64,000 bases of DNA, taken from the NCBI GenBank assembly GCA_024234595.1, contig JACKNZ010000015.1, positions 1 to 64,000 of the forward strand, given 5' to 3'. A program made the position numbers and the translations under genes. The notes below the pieces were generated by a model. That model had not been told where the DNA came from, searched no databases, and saw only the letters and a program-made list of their open reading frames with translations. Position 1 is the stretch's first letter. Every line of letters starts with the position of its first letter. The DNA is from Moraxellaceae bacterium (GTDB lineage Bacteria; Pseudomonadota; Gammaproteobacteria; Pseudomonadales; Moraxellaceae). Of the stretch, positions 8,919-17,710 are shown one piece after another.

Positions 8919-10787
8919 TTACTGCCAAGACCAGCTTTGACCCCAACTATTTTGACCATCCCACAAGTGAGCATCTTGACCATCAAATGCACCCCACCAT
9001 GCGTCTTTAATATCCATTGCTTTGTTAGGTGCGTGAGCTGGGCGTAAGGAGTTGCCTGCACCACGCAACCACACTTGGTTAGCACCACTATGGCAGTCCC
9101 ACAACACAATCTTTGTGCCGTTGCCTGAGCCTGCGCCCGACACATCTATACAACGATTAGAGTTAGCTTTGCTATGAATACGGCCTTGGGCATCTTGCCA
9201 CCATTTTTGGCTATCTGCGCCATGACATGACCAATGATGAACAATCGCACCATTATTGGTATTACGGCCTTCTAAATCTAAGCACTTACCTTTGCCATTA
9301 ACCAAAGACTTCCACACAGGCACTTCGGTCAACGTGGTGCTTTCAATTTGCACTGACACGTTACCTGATACCGCTGCATCGGTATTTAAAGCAATAATCA
9401 CACTGTTATCATTCACCACAAAACTGGTGCTAACATTGGTGCCAATTAAATTACGTTGTAACTGACGGCTACCGTTAAAAATCTGTAAACTATCACCAAT
9501 GCCATCCAAGCCACCTGTCACTGTCACTTTAACCGCACTCGCGCCTGCAATGTTTAAGGTTTGATAAATTTTTTGGTTGTTGCCATAGTTGCCTGATGAC
9601 CAACTATTGTTTGCTGCATAATAGGCTTCCCATTTGCCCTCACGTGCTTTGTCTGAGTAATTTAACCATAAACTTTGGCCACCATTCACCGCTAATAAGC
9701 GTTGATTTTGAAAAGAATTAACAGGCACAGCAAAACGATAACCTGCAAACTCACTGGCACATTGCGCCCGACCTTGTTCCCATGCACCGCTACCGCTAGT
9801 CACTCGCCAATCATCGGCATTATTGATATTTTGACAAGCAAAACGGCGAATTACCGTACAGTTATTATCATTCCAACGGCCATTACTGCCTTGTTCAGCA
9901 CAGTTTTCTCCTGCCGAACCTGCATTGTTTGGCTCACCACCATTCCAACTCCATACGGCTGCACTTGTCATGCTGTCATCCCAACGGTCTGCATCGACAT
10001 TATTCACACCACAAGCAAATAAACGCGGAATGTTAGAACTATCAATCGTGCCTGTTTGGTCAATCCAACTATCAGGTAATAAATCTTTGCCTAATTTACT
10101 ATCTGAAATGGTATAAATTTGGCCAAGTACTAAGGCATTGCCGTCCATCTTACAGCTTGCTGTGTCAAAATATTTAACAGGACGCGAGTTCCAACCGCCT
10201 GCTGAACCTGTGGCAAAAATACGACCATCCCAAATTAATGAGCCGTCATAGGTATTATTTGCGCCTTTGACAATCACACGTTTACCTTTGGCGACCATTT
10301 CACGTGGCGTTTCCCAACGGTTGCTTGGCTTATCGCTCGGCAAATATAACATTGAACCAAAAATCGACTTGAGTGGTGCTTCTACTAAGGCTTGATTGCC
10401 GACACGGTCTTCTAAATCAATAAAGATAATTTCTTTAGGGTGTGCGGCTAACCAATTAGCAATTTTTTGTAATTCATTAGGATAACTGTCTTTGGCAGCA
10501 TAAATCGCGCCACAATCTTGATGACATAATTTCACCACACCACCATCGTTGTGAATATCTAAGTCGATATTACGCACACCATTGTCCATTAGCTTATCTA
10601 AAGCCCATACTTGGTTTGCCCACGTTGCCGATGAATCGTTCCACGCATTATGTGCGCCCAAAATTTGCAAACGATTAACAGGCGTATCGGCTTGTAATTC
10701 CATCGCTTGGCTTAATGGCCATGCAGAATCAGCAAAACTTGTTGAGGCGGATACTAACAAACTGGCAATAGTGAGAATTTTTTTCAT
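8919..10787 (-). CDS. Secreted PI-PLC-like phosphodiesterase with C-type-lectin-like and ricin-B lectin modules
   Basis: About 622 aa. Signal peptide MKKILTIASLLVSASTSFA. Residues ~30-200 resemble the PI-PLC X domain: first histidine in ILGAHNAW, IDLDIHNDGG, second histidine in LCHQDCGA, then EIIFIDLEDRV. The middle contains a C-type-lectin-like stretch (GRWNDNNC..RRFACQ) and a beta-rich PPC/CUB-like segment. The last ~130 residues form a ricin-B beta-trefoil (GKCLDLEG, NRCIDVSG, QVWLRG, KAMDIKDA). The ATG at 10787 is used because GAGGGTAAC precedes it and a signal peptide begins there. Likely an extracellular phospholipase or related hydrolase that binds sugars. Substrate (phosphoinositide or other) cannot be set from sequence. 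Confidence 0.78.
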   Translation of the reverse strand: MKKILTIASLLVSASTSFADSAWPLSQAMELQADTPVNRLQILGAHNAWNDSSATWANQVWALDKLMDNGVRNIDLDIHNDGGVVKLCHQDCGAIYAAKDSYPNELQKIANWLAAHPKEIIFIDLEDRVGNQALVEAPLKSIFGSMLYLPSDKPSNRWETPREMVAKGKRVIVKGANNTYDGSLIWDGRIFATGSAGGWNSRPVKYFDTASCKMDGNALVLGQIYTISDSKLGKDLLPDSWIDQTGTIDSSNIPRLFACGVNNVDADRWDDSMTSAAVWSWNGGEPNNAGSAGENCAEQGSNGRWNDNNCTVIRRFACQNINNADDWRVTSGSGAWEQGRAQCASEFAGYRFAVPVNSFQNQRLLAVNGGQSLWLNYSDKAREGKWEAYYAANNSWSSGNYGNNQKIYQTLNIAGASAVKVTVTGGLDGIGDSLQIFNGSRQLQRNLIGTNVSTSFVVNDNSVIIALNTDAAVSGNVSVQIESTTLTEVPVWKSLVNGKGKCLDLEGRNTNNGAIVHHWSCHGADSQKWWQDAQGRIHSKANSNRCIDVSGAGSGNGTKIVLWDCHSGANQVWLRGAGNSLRPAHAPNKAMDIKDAWWGAFDGQDAHLWDGQNSWGQSWSWQ

Positions 10788-10934
10788 GTTACCCTCTAAT
10801 TTTGAATAGCGTTTGATATTTATTGGTCTTAGCAAACACACTAAATTATGGGCAAAAATTGTACTGATTTAGGGAAGTTAAAGATTGATAGTTGATGTCA
10901 TTTTTAACAAGGCATTGGCGTACAAAGTTAGATT

Positions 10935-11270
10935 TTACTTGGGTAATTTAGGTTTTTTTGGCCACTCATTTATCCATACTTGCTTAACAGGGCAATTAGG
11001 ATAAACCCATTTTTGCCAGTTTGTGATTAACCATTGAGTGGATAAACCGCGTTGATTTGTAGGTTGCGATTCTAGCGGCAAAATCACCAAGGTTAGCCCC
11101 GCTTTATAACCCGAACGTACCATCAATCCCAAACCATAACATGAATCATTTGGCTCAAACACCATAAACTCAACCACAGATTCATAAGGGTATTGAGCAG
11201 GCAAACGCAATACTGCGCCTAAACGAATGGTGTCTTGTTTAAACTCAATGAGTTTTTGCCATTTTGCCAT
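10935..11270 (-). CDS. Imm45-like immunity-family protein
   Basis: 111 aa. The sequence fits the Imm45 immunity family as I remember it: a Trp-rich start (MAKWQKLIEF), RLPAQYPYE, VEFMVFEPND, the central GLMVRSGYKAGLTLVILP, and the late STQWLITNWQKWVYPNCPV. Family members are thought to neutralise polymorphic toxins. No toxin gene adjoins it. It overlaps the 3' end of the TPR glycosyltransferase gene by 26 bp and is the last gene of the rnr operon, which argues it may have been co-opted or is a stray immunity gene. The match is from recall, not from a search. Confidence 0.55.
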   Translation of the reverse strand: MAKWQKLIEFKQDTIRLGAVLRLPAQYPYESVVEFMVFEPNDSCYGLGLMVRSGYKAGLTLVILPLESQPTNQRGLSTQWLITNWQKWVYPNCPVKQVWINEWPKKPKLPK

Positions 11271-13353
11271 TATTTATCTCAACACTAAAAGCCTGAGCCG
11301 CTAAACCTTGCTGATATCGTGCATACATCGTTTGATAGGCAGATTCAAACGCCATACGGCGTGTATTGATGTCAAACAAGGCACTCCATTCGCGCTGTTG
11401 CAACTTGTGCTTGATTTGCCCTAGTAATAATGGGGATGTTGCCAAGGTTAATGCAAGAGCCTGATAATCTGCTAAATCATAGGTAACCAACTCTGGCAAG
11501 CCTACCGCGTTTAAAACACTCGCTGCAACGCGACTAGCAAAGGTTTTTCCTGTACAGGTAACCACAGGCACACCCGCCCATAAGGCATCACAAGCGGTGG
11601 TATGCGCGTTAATCGGCAAGGTATCCAAAAACAAATCGGCTTGTTTAAGTCGTGCCAAGTGCATACTTGATGATATTTTAGGTGCAAAAATCAATCTCTG
11701 TGGTGCAATGCCTCGTTTTTGGGCTTCACGATACAAATTCTCTTGTGCCGTGGCATGACACGTTAGTAACCACAACACACTGTGTGGCACTTGTTGCAAT
11801 AATTGCATCCATACATCAAACATCAGCGGCGATAACTTGTAACTCTGATTAAAACAACAAAACACAAAGCCTTGTTTTGGCAAGCCTAACTCCTCACGAC
11901 TAAACAAATGAGGGTCAATGTGACGTTTAGAGTCATTCACATAATAAGTGTCTGGTAGATATACCACTTTTTCGCTAAAACTTGACTGTTCTTGCAGAGG
12001 AATCACCACCGAATCTGCCAAAATATAGTCAATATACTCGGCACCAATGGTACTGGCTTGTCCCAAATAATTAACCTGAATCGGGGCAGCTTTGTAGGCA
12101 AATATCCCTAAACGTGCATCTTGAGTATGCCCTTTTAAGTCAATAGCAATATCTATTTGTAAAGACTTAATCAGTTGAGCTACTTGTAAATCGGTGTATT
12201 GACTAACATCTATGTATTTATCAAAAGCCGCTTGGACTCGCGTTGTCATCTCGTCATTTTTAGTATTAAAGGCTAAGGCTATTATTTCAAACTGATTACG
12301 GTCATGTTGCTCAAATAACTCAATCATTAAAATAGCGGTGGCATGATTGTAAAAATCTGCCGAGATATAAGCCACTTTAATTTTTGAATGTTGATATATT
12401 TCGCCTTGCCACAAAGAAGGGACTTGTTTGGGATAATTTTGATTGACATAAGTTTGAGCGCAAAGATGCTGTTCTTTTGCATTTGAAAGGACATTAAAAA
12501 ATTCAAAAGGGGCAATTACAGACTGTTGAGCAATCACCTGTTGACGTAATTTTGCGGTGTGATGCTCATAGTCTTGCCAATCACAATGATGCATTTTCCA
12601 GTAATACAATCGCCCTTGTCCATAAGGATAATCAGGCGCAATCGCGACTAATTGCTCTAATAGCCTAATGGCTTGTGGGTAGTCTTGCTGCTTGGCATAA
12701 ACATTAGCACAGTTATACAAGGCTTTGACGTAATGTGGTTTGATGCGAATGGCTTGCTGATAATGACTGATGGCTTGCTGATAATGTTGCATTTTTTCTA
12801 GCACCACACCACCATGATACCAAGCCTCTGCAAAATCATGGTCTAACTGAGTAGCGGCTTGATAACAGCTCAAGGCGTTAGGCAGTTGATGAAGTTGCAA
12901 ATACAACGTGCCTTGTAAATTTAATGCTTGTACATGATTTGGTGATAATTTCAATAAGTTATCAATACTACTCAGCGCATCTGTGAGCTTATGCTGTTTG
13001 TGTAGGGTGACCGCATGATAATAGAGAAGTTCGATGTGTTGTGCGGTGGTGATTTGGCAATCCAAGCCCTGCTCGATGCTATATTGCGCCAAGTCGTGTT
13101 GTTCTAGACTTCCCAACACCAATCCATAATGCAACCATAACCTAGATGATTTTTTTTGATAGTGAAGTGCTTGCAGCAAAGCCTCTTTTGCTGGCGTGAA
13201 TTGTTGCTGCTGCCAATACACAACACCCAAACGATGCCATGTATCGGCATCGTGCGGGCTTTGTTGTAACACTTGCTGATATAAGTGCTGTGCTTGTGCT
13301 AGTTGACTTGCCTGATGTAATGCTATCGCTTGTTGTTTAAGGCTTGGGGTCAT
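11245..13353 (-). CDS. TPR / SPINDLY-type O-GlcNAc-transferase-like glycosyltransferase (GT41)
   Basis: About 702 aa. The N-terminal ~270 residues hold at least seven tetratricopeptide repeats (pattern A..LY...L...P...D.W..LG, e.g. HYQQAIRIKPHYVKALYNCA). The rest is a GT41/SPINDLY catalytic domain: KVAYISADFYNHATAILM, DIAIDLKGHTQDARLGIFAY, APIQVNYLGQAST, VVYLPDTYYVNDSKR, FVFCCFNQSYKLSP, and THTTACDALWAGVPVVT-like end. It would transfer a sugar (GlcNAc or fucose in known members) to Ser/Thr of proteins. The ATG at 13353 begins the first TPR; a longer frame starts at 13401. It overlaps the 88-aa membrane gene upstream by 17 bp. Target protein unknown. Confidence 0.85.
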   Translation of the reverse strand: MTPSLKQQAIALHQASQLAQAQHLYQQVLQQSPHDADTWHRLGVVYWQQQQFTPAKEALLQALHYQKKSSRLWLHYGLVLGSLEQHDLAQYSIEQGLDCQITTAQHIELLYYHAVTLHKQHKLTDALSSIDNLLKLSPNHVQALNLQGTLYLQLHQLPNALSCYQAATQLDHDFAEAWYHGGVVLEKMQHYQQAISHYQQAIRIKPHYVKALYNCANVYAKQQDYPQAIRLLEQLVAIAPDYPYGQGRLYYWKMHHCDWQDYEHHTAKLRQQVIAQQSVIAPFEFFNVLSNAKEQHLCAQTYVNQNYPKQVPSLWQGEIYQHSKIKVAYISADFYNHATAILMIELFEQHDRNQFEIIALAFNTKNDEMTTRVQAAFDKYIDVSQYTDLQVAQLIKSLQIDIAIDLKGHTQDARLGIFAYKAAPIQVNYLGQASTIGAEYIDYILADSVVIPLQEQSSFSEKVVYLPDTYYVNDSKRHIDPHLFSREELGLPKQGFVFCCFNQSYKLSPLMFDVWMQLLQQVPHSVLWLLTCHATAQENLYREAQKRGIAPQRLIFAPKISSSMHLARLKQADLFLDTLPINAHTTACDALWAGVPVVTCTGKTFASRVAASVLNAVGLPELVTYDLADYQALALTLATSPLLLGQIKHKLQQREWSALFDINTRRMAFESAYQTMYARYQQGLAAQAFSVEINNGKMAKTH

Positions 13354-13603
13354 TTGTTTTTGCTCGCCATATTTGCCACAAAGCAGGCACACAGCCAACA
13401 TCTAACAACAAAGGCAACCAACACCAATACCATGTATTAGCTATTGGCAAAGCTAATACCGCTATCATGCCCATCACACCACCCACGAATAGCGTCAGTG
13501 ACGTTGAGCCACCTTGTCGATGTGCTTGCCAAAGATAATAAGCATTAGAACTGGCTATTGCTAACCACATAAGCCCAAAACTAATACTTATTACCCAAGC
13601 CAT
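13337..13603 (-). CDS. Small membrane protein between rnr and the TPR glycosyltransferase
   Basis: 88 aa with three hydrophobic stretches (about 4-24, 36-54 and 58-78); W- and C-rich near the end (NTWYWCWLPLLLDVGC). No recognised family. Its ATG follows the rnr stop by 2 bp and its stop overlaps the next start, so it is clearly inside the rnr operon and probably real. Confidence 0.6.
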   Translation of the reverse strand: MAWVISISFGLMWLAIASSNAYYLWQAHRQGGSTSLTLFVGGVMGMIAVLALPIANTWYWCWLPLLLDVGCVPALWQIWRAKTNDPKP

Positions 13604-13605
13604 AT

Positions 13606-15984
13606 TTATCCTTGCTGTTGTTTAGCTTTTTTAGCCTTACTCTTACGCTTAGACTTTTCCTTGCTTTTAACTTTGGCCTTTTTTTGCTTGGCTTTAGCTT
13701 TTTCAGCATCACTGCGTAAATCGGGCTTTTTATTACGCGGTTTTTTGGAAGGTTTGCCCTCAGATACCGTCTCTTTTTTAACCGAGCGACTGCGTTTTGC
13801 ACTGCTTAACTTAGCCAACAACTCAAAATCCATTTTGCGTTCATCTAAGTTTACCCCTGCCACTCTAATACTGACTTTATCGCCCATTGCATAACTTACA
13901 CCTGTTCGCGAGCCAAGCAAAATATGGGTAATCGGGTCAAAATTAAAATAATCGCCCTGCAAGGTACGAACGTGTACTAAGCCCTCGACAAAAATATCTT
14001 CTAAAGAGACAAAAAAGCCAAACGCTGTCACCGCCGTAATCACGCCATTAAACTCATCACCAATATGGTCTTGCATATATTCACATTTTAACCATGCAGT
14101 GACATCACGCGTGGCTTCATCGGCACGACGTTCATTTAAGGAGCATTTTTCGCCTAGAGCTAACATTTCGGTCATCTCAATGGCTGGTGGTGCTTCTGGA
14201 TGACGTAAGCTATGACGAATCACCCGATGTAATAACAAATCGGGATAACGGCGAATCGGCGAAGTAAAATGGGCATAAGCCTCATACGCTAAACCAAAAT
14301 GGCCAAGATTATCTGGGCTATACACCGCTTGCATCATCGAACGTAAGAGCATGGTCTCGATAATTGCCGCATCAGGACGGTCTTTGATTTGCAACAACAC
14401 CGCTTGAAAATCGGCAGGCTTCGGTTTTTTTGCACTAAAATCAATACCTAATAACGATAAATAACTTTTTAATTTAAGTAATTTTTCGTCTTTTGGCCCT
14501 TCATGGTTACGATACAAAGCAGGCAATTTTAGCTTTTGTACATACTCCGCCGCACAGACGTTAGCCGCCAACATACACTCTTCAATCAACATATGCGCGT
14601 CATTACGGGTTCGCGGCAAAATTTTGTCAATTTTACGTTGTTCATCAAAAACGATATAGGTTTCGGGTGCTTCAAAATCTAATGCGCCCCGCTTTTCACG
14701 GTTAGCACGTAAAATTTTAAACAGGCCATACAAATTATGTAAGGGTTGAATCAGATGTGGATAGGTGTTGCTAACTTGTTGTGCTAACTTACTATCAGGC
14801 TGTTGTAACACGGCACTAACTTGGGTGTAGGTTAAGCGTGCTTGTGAGTGCATCACCGCTTCATAAAAGCGATAACTGGTGACTCGCCCTAAACGGGAAA
14901 TGGTCATATCACAGACCATACACAATCTATCTACATGTGGTTTTAACGAACATAAACCGTTCGATAAAATTTCGGGCAACATTGGCACAACATAACCCGG
15001 AAAATACACTGAGGTCGTCCGTTGTCGTGCCTCCATGTCTAAGGGTTCATAGGGTTTTACATAGTGTGATACATCAGCAATCGCCACCACTAAACGATAA
15101 CCACCCCCTGCTCGCTTTTGGGCAAATACCGCGTCATCAAAATCTTTGGCATCTTCACCATCAATCGTGACTAACGGCAAGTCGCGCAAATCAACACGGT
15201 CTAATTTGTCAGCATCGGCCACTTCTGCGGTCATGTCTGCTACTTGTTGCTCAACATCAGCAGGCCAAATATGGGGAATTTCAAAGTTACGCAAGGCGAT
15301 ATCAATTTCTAAACCTGCTGACATATAGTCACCCAACACTTCAACCACCTCACCTACCGCTAACTGATGGTGTGTTGGATGCTGAACAATACGCACATCC
15401 ACAAATTGACCTAATTGCGCGCCTTTGTTATCACCTTGCAAAACAATTTCTTGGGTCATCCGTGGATTATCAGGCAGCACAAATGCCATGCCATCTTCTT
15501 CACAGTAACGTCCGACTAAATGTTCGGTTTTATGCTCAATCACGCGCACAATCCGACCTTCGGGACGACCTTTGTGGTCAAATCCCACCACACGCACTAG
15601 GGCAATATCACCATGAAATACCAAACGCATTTGTTTGGAGGTTAATAAAATATCAGGTGATTTATCACTAGGAATTAAAAAGCCAAAACCATCAGGATGC
15701 CCTTGTACATAACCTTTTATACATTCATTTTCGTCAAGGGGCTTATACGCACCACGTCTATCGGTAGATAGTTGACCATCACGAATCATGGCACCTAAGC
15801 GACGTTGTAAGGCAAATTGGCGTTCATCATCATACAAACCCAATACCCCTGCTAACTGTTCGGCAGTGAGGGCTTTGTTATGCTGACTAAGAATACTGAG
15901 GATAAGTTCACGACTTGGAATAGGATTTTCGTACTTTTCAGCTTCTCGCTGAGCTTGTGGGTCTTGCCACGAATGTTGTGTCAT
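13606..15984 (-). CDS. rnr: Ribonuclease R
   Basis: 792-aa 3'-5' exoribonuclease of the RNB family that degrades structured RNA. Order of domains: N-terminal winged helix (ALTAEQLAGVLGL), cold-shock domains (KGYVQGHPDGFGFLIP), RNB catalytic core with VTIDGEDAKDFDDAVFA (metal-binding Asp residues) and HFTSPIRRYPDLLLHR, S1 domain (FNGVITAVTAFGFFVSLEDI) and a Lys-rich tail of about 70 residues typical of RNase R. First gene of the four-gene minus-strand operon. Confidence 0.96.
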   Translation of the reverse strand: MTQHSWQDPQAQREAEKYENPIPSRELILSILSQHNKALTAEQLAGVLGLYDDERQFALQRRLGAMIRDGQLSTDRRGAYKPLDENECIKGYVQGHPDGFGFLIPSDKSPDILLTSKQMRLVFHGDIALVRVVGFDHKGRPEGRIVRVIEHKTEHLVGRYCEEDGMAFVLPDNPRMTQEIVLQGDNKGAQLGQFVDVRIVQHPTHHQLAVGEVVEVLGDYMSAGLEIDIALRNFEIPHIWPADVEQQVADMTAEVADADKLDRVDLRDLPLVTIDGEDAKDFDDAVFAQKRAGGGYRLVVAIADVSHYVKPYEPLDMEARQRTTSVYFPGYVVPMLPEILSNGLCSLKPHVDRLCMVCDMTISRLGRVTSYRFYEAVMHSQARLTYTQVSAVLQQPDSKLAQQVSNTYPHLIQPLHNLYGLFKILRANREKRGALDFEAPETYIVFDEQRKIDKILPRTRNDAHMLIEECMLAANVCAAEYVQKLKLPALYRNHEGPKDEKLLKLKSYLSLLGIDFSAKKPKPADFQAVLLQIKDRPDAAIIETMLLRSMMQAVYSPDNLGHFGLAYEAYAHFTSPIRRYPDLLLHRVIRHSLRHPEAPPAIEMTEMLALGEKCSLNERRADEATRDVTAWLKCEYMQDHIGDEFNGVITAVTAFGFFVSLEDIFVEGLVHVRTLQGDYFNFDPITHILLGSRTGVSYAMGDKVSIRVAGVNLDERKMDFELLAKLSSAKRSRSVKKETVSEGKPSKKPRNKKPDLRSDAEKAKAKQKKAKVKSKEKSKRKSKAKKAKQQQG

Positions 15985-16342
15985 AAATATCTTGGTTCTC
16001 TATAAAAACGAGTCTGTTTTAATTTTTTGATATAGCCCTGACAAGTTTAGAAAGCAGTTGGGATTGAGCGGTGTCGAAACCAAAACCCAAAAGGCATAAC
16101 TACTCGTCATAAGGCTAAGAAGCGGTCTTTTTATACCTGTCCAAATTCTAACACGGTCAAAATGACATTTACTTGACAATTTTGGAGCATTGCAGCCGCT
16201 TCTTGTATTTACTTACATTTTCGAGCTATCTATCCATCACAAATATAACTTTTAGATATAAAAATACAATTTTATATTGTTTTTAATTATTTTTATCAAA
16301 GTTTATAGTACGCCCATCTGCTACTCAGTTTTGGAATTGACC

Positions 16343-17296
16343 ATGAAAATCCGTCGTCTTGATTATGACGCTCCCGAAAGCCAACAACATGAGCGTGAGG
16401 GCTTGCCGTTGTTGGAGGTGGAAGTTACCCATCAACAAAATTTAGCTACGTTTATCAAAACCTTTGTTGTTTTGTTAACACTGTTACTGGTGGTCGTTAG
16501 TGCTGCATATTTAATTGCACCAGACTCTCATGCTATTACCGATGGTTTGTTGAGCAATGCCTTTTGGCTTGCTTTTGCCATTGGCCTTGGCGCACAAATG
16601 ATTGATGGTGCATTGGGTATGGCTTATGGTGTAACCGCCACCACGTTTTTATTAGGCTCAGGTGTGCCGCCTGCGGCTGCCTCCGCTTCGGTGCATTTGG
16701 CCGAAGTATTTACCACTGGATTTTCGGGTTTTTCGCATTGGCGATTTGGAAATATTAACAAAGCGTTATTTTATCGTTTGGTGATTCCAGGCATGATTGG
16801 CGGCGTTTTAGGTGCTTATGTAGTCACTAGCTTTGATGGCAATGTGATTAAACCTTATATTTCGGCCTATTTATTGGTGATGGGTTTATATATTTTAAGC
16901 AAGGCGTTTAAAACCATTAAAACGCGTAAAGAAGCCCCTAAACACATTGCACCTTTAGCATTAACAGGTGGTTTTGTGGATTCTGTGGGGGGTGGTGGTT
17001 GGGGGCCTGTAGTCACAACTTCGTTGGTTGGGACTGGCCAAGACCCACGTACCACCATTGGCTCGGTAAATGCTGCAGAGTTCTTTTTGTCGATTGCTGG
17101 TGCAACGGCTTTTGCGGTGTTTGGTAGTGTGTTTAGTCATTGGCCGTTAATTGCAGGTTTAGTAGTAGGAGGCTTGTTTGCTGCGCCATTGGCCGCTTGG
17201 TTATGCCATCATTTGCCTACAAAAAGCCTATTGGTTGTTGTGGGTATTTTGATTAGTGGTTTAAGTGCTATCAATTTATTTAAAGCACTCATCTAA
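16343..17296 (+). CDS. TauE/SafE (TSUP) family anion exporter
   Basis: About 317 aa, hydrophobic with 7-8 membrane segments after a 40-residue cytoplasmic lead (MKIRRLDYDAPES). TSUP hallmarks: GLGAQMIDGALGMAYGV and the repeated half GGFVDSVGGGGWGPV, plus SVHLAEVFTTGFSG. Members export sulfite, sulfonates or related anions. An upstream in-frame start at 16277 exists but the ATG at 16343 begins the conserved protein. No sulfur genes adjoin it; cysI lies 15 kb away, so a role in sulfite disposal is only an inference. Confidence 0.85.
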   Translation: MKIRRLDYDAPESQQHEREGLPLLEVEVTHQQNLATFIKTFVVLLTLLLVVVSAAYLIAPDSHAITDGLLSNAFWLAFAIGLGAQMIDGALGMAYGVTATTFLLGSGVPPAAASASVHLAEVFTTGFSGFSHWRFGNINKALFYRLVIPGMIGGVLGAYVVTSFDGNVIKPYISAYLLVMGLYILSKAFKTIKTRKEAPKHIAPLALTGGFVDSVGGGGWGPVVTTSLVGTGQDPRTTIGSVNAAEFFLSIAGATAFAVFGSVFSHWPLIAGLVVGGLFAAPLAAWLCHHLPTKSLLVVVGILISGLSAINLFKALI

Positions 17297-17301
17297 ACAT
17301 T

Positions 17302-17402
17302 TAAGACTTACGCATTTTGCCAAAATTAGCGCGTTTTGTGAGCTAAAATTCGTTAAAAACGATTATTTAGCGAACAAATAAGCGATAACCGCGTAAGTCT
17401 TA
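17302..17402. repeat. GACTTACGC inverted-end repeat, copy 1
   Basis: 101 bp bounded by perfect 12-bp inverted ends TAAGACTTACGC and GCGTAAGTCTTA. The interior (TTAGCGCGTTTTGTGAGC ... ATTATTTAGCGAACAAATAA) matches the other copies at 28664, 50056, 52755 and 54610. It has no coding capacity, so it looks like a MITE or a REP-like element. It ends about 60 bp before the tRNA-Leu gene. Confidence 0.85.
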
Positions 17403-17460
17403 CATTGACATAAACTCTAAAGCTCGTTAATTTACGCGCCTTAGGAAATCCGAAGAATGT

Positions 17461-17542
17461 GCCCAGTTGGCGGAATTGGTAGACGCGCTAGTTTCAGGTA
17501 TTAGTGGAGAAATCCGTGGGGGTTCAAGTCCCTTACTGGGCA
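17461..17542 (+). tRNA. tRNA-Leu(CAG), island integration site
   Basis: Acceptor arms GCCCAGT (17461-17467) and ACTGGGC (17535-17541), D arm TGGCGGAATTGGTAGAC, anticodon loop TTCAGGT with CAG at 17495-17497, a long variable arm GGAGAAATCC, and T arm GGGGGTTCAAGTCCCTT with two G:U pairs. Class II architecture and the anticodon identify leucine. The 3' CCA is not encoded (A is followed by GCA). Its last bases form the left att site of the element that follows. Confidence 0.93.
17527..17539. repeat. attL core (in tRNA-Leu 3' end)
   Basis: AGTCCCTTACTGG, identical to 25419-25431. The junction continues GGCAGCA here and CACCAG on the right. Confidence 0.8.
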
Positions 17543-17548
17543 GCAAGT

Positions 17549-17643
17549 TATAGTCTATAGTATTCTATAGAAGTCATAAAAGCCTTTAATCTCAACGGTT
17601 AAGGGCTTTTTTATTGTCTAGGGTATTCTAAGGCAGTCATTGA
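17549..17643. repeat. Imperfect direct repeats next to attL (possible integrase arm sites)
   Basis: GTCTATAGTATTCTATAG followed by AAGTCAT (from about 17553) recurs as GTCTAGGGTATTCTAAGG followed by CAGTCAT (from about 17616). Such repeats beside att commonly bind the integrase N-terminal domain; that role is inferred. Confidence 0.5.
17577..17613 (+). terminator. Terminator after tRNA-Leu
   Basis: AAAAGCCTTTA (17578-17588) pairs with TAAGGGCTTT (17600-17609), followed by a T-run. It lies between the two arm-type direct repeats inside the element. Confidence 0.75.
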
Positions 17644-17648
17644 AAGCT

Positions 17649-17696
17649 AAAAAAATAAGGGGTATCTTTGGGGATATGTTGTTAAACATCAAAAAA
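17649..17696. repeat. Left inner-end repeat of the island
   Basis: The stretch beginning AAAAAATAAGGGGTATCTTT and ending AAACATCAAAAA is repeated imperfectly at 25331-25380 near the right att (AAATAAGGGGTACTTATAGG ... AAACATCAAAAA). Likely arm-type integrase or excisionase binding sites. Confidence 0.65.
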
Positions 17697-17710
17697 GTTG
17701 ATACCCCATT

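Noticed and set aside
15372..15671. Plus-strand open frame opposite rnr
   Set aside because: Antisense shadow of a well-conserved gene with no ribosome site.
16061..16090. TTGAGCGGTGTCGAAAC as another GAAGTCGA repeat copy
   Set aside because: Too degenerate, with no second arm; kept out of the repeat list.
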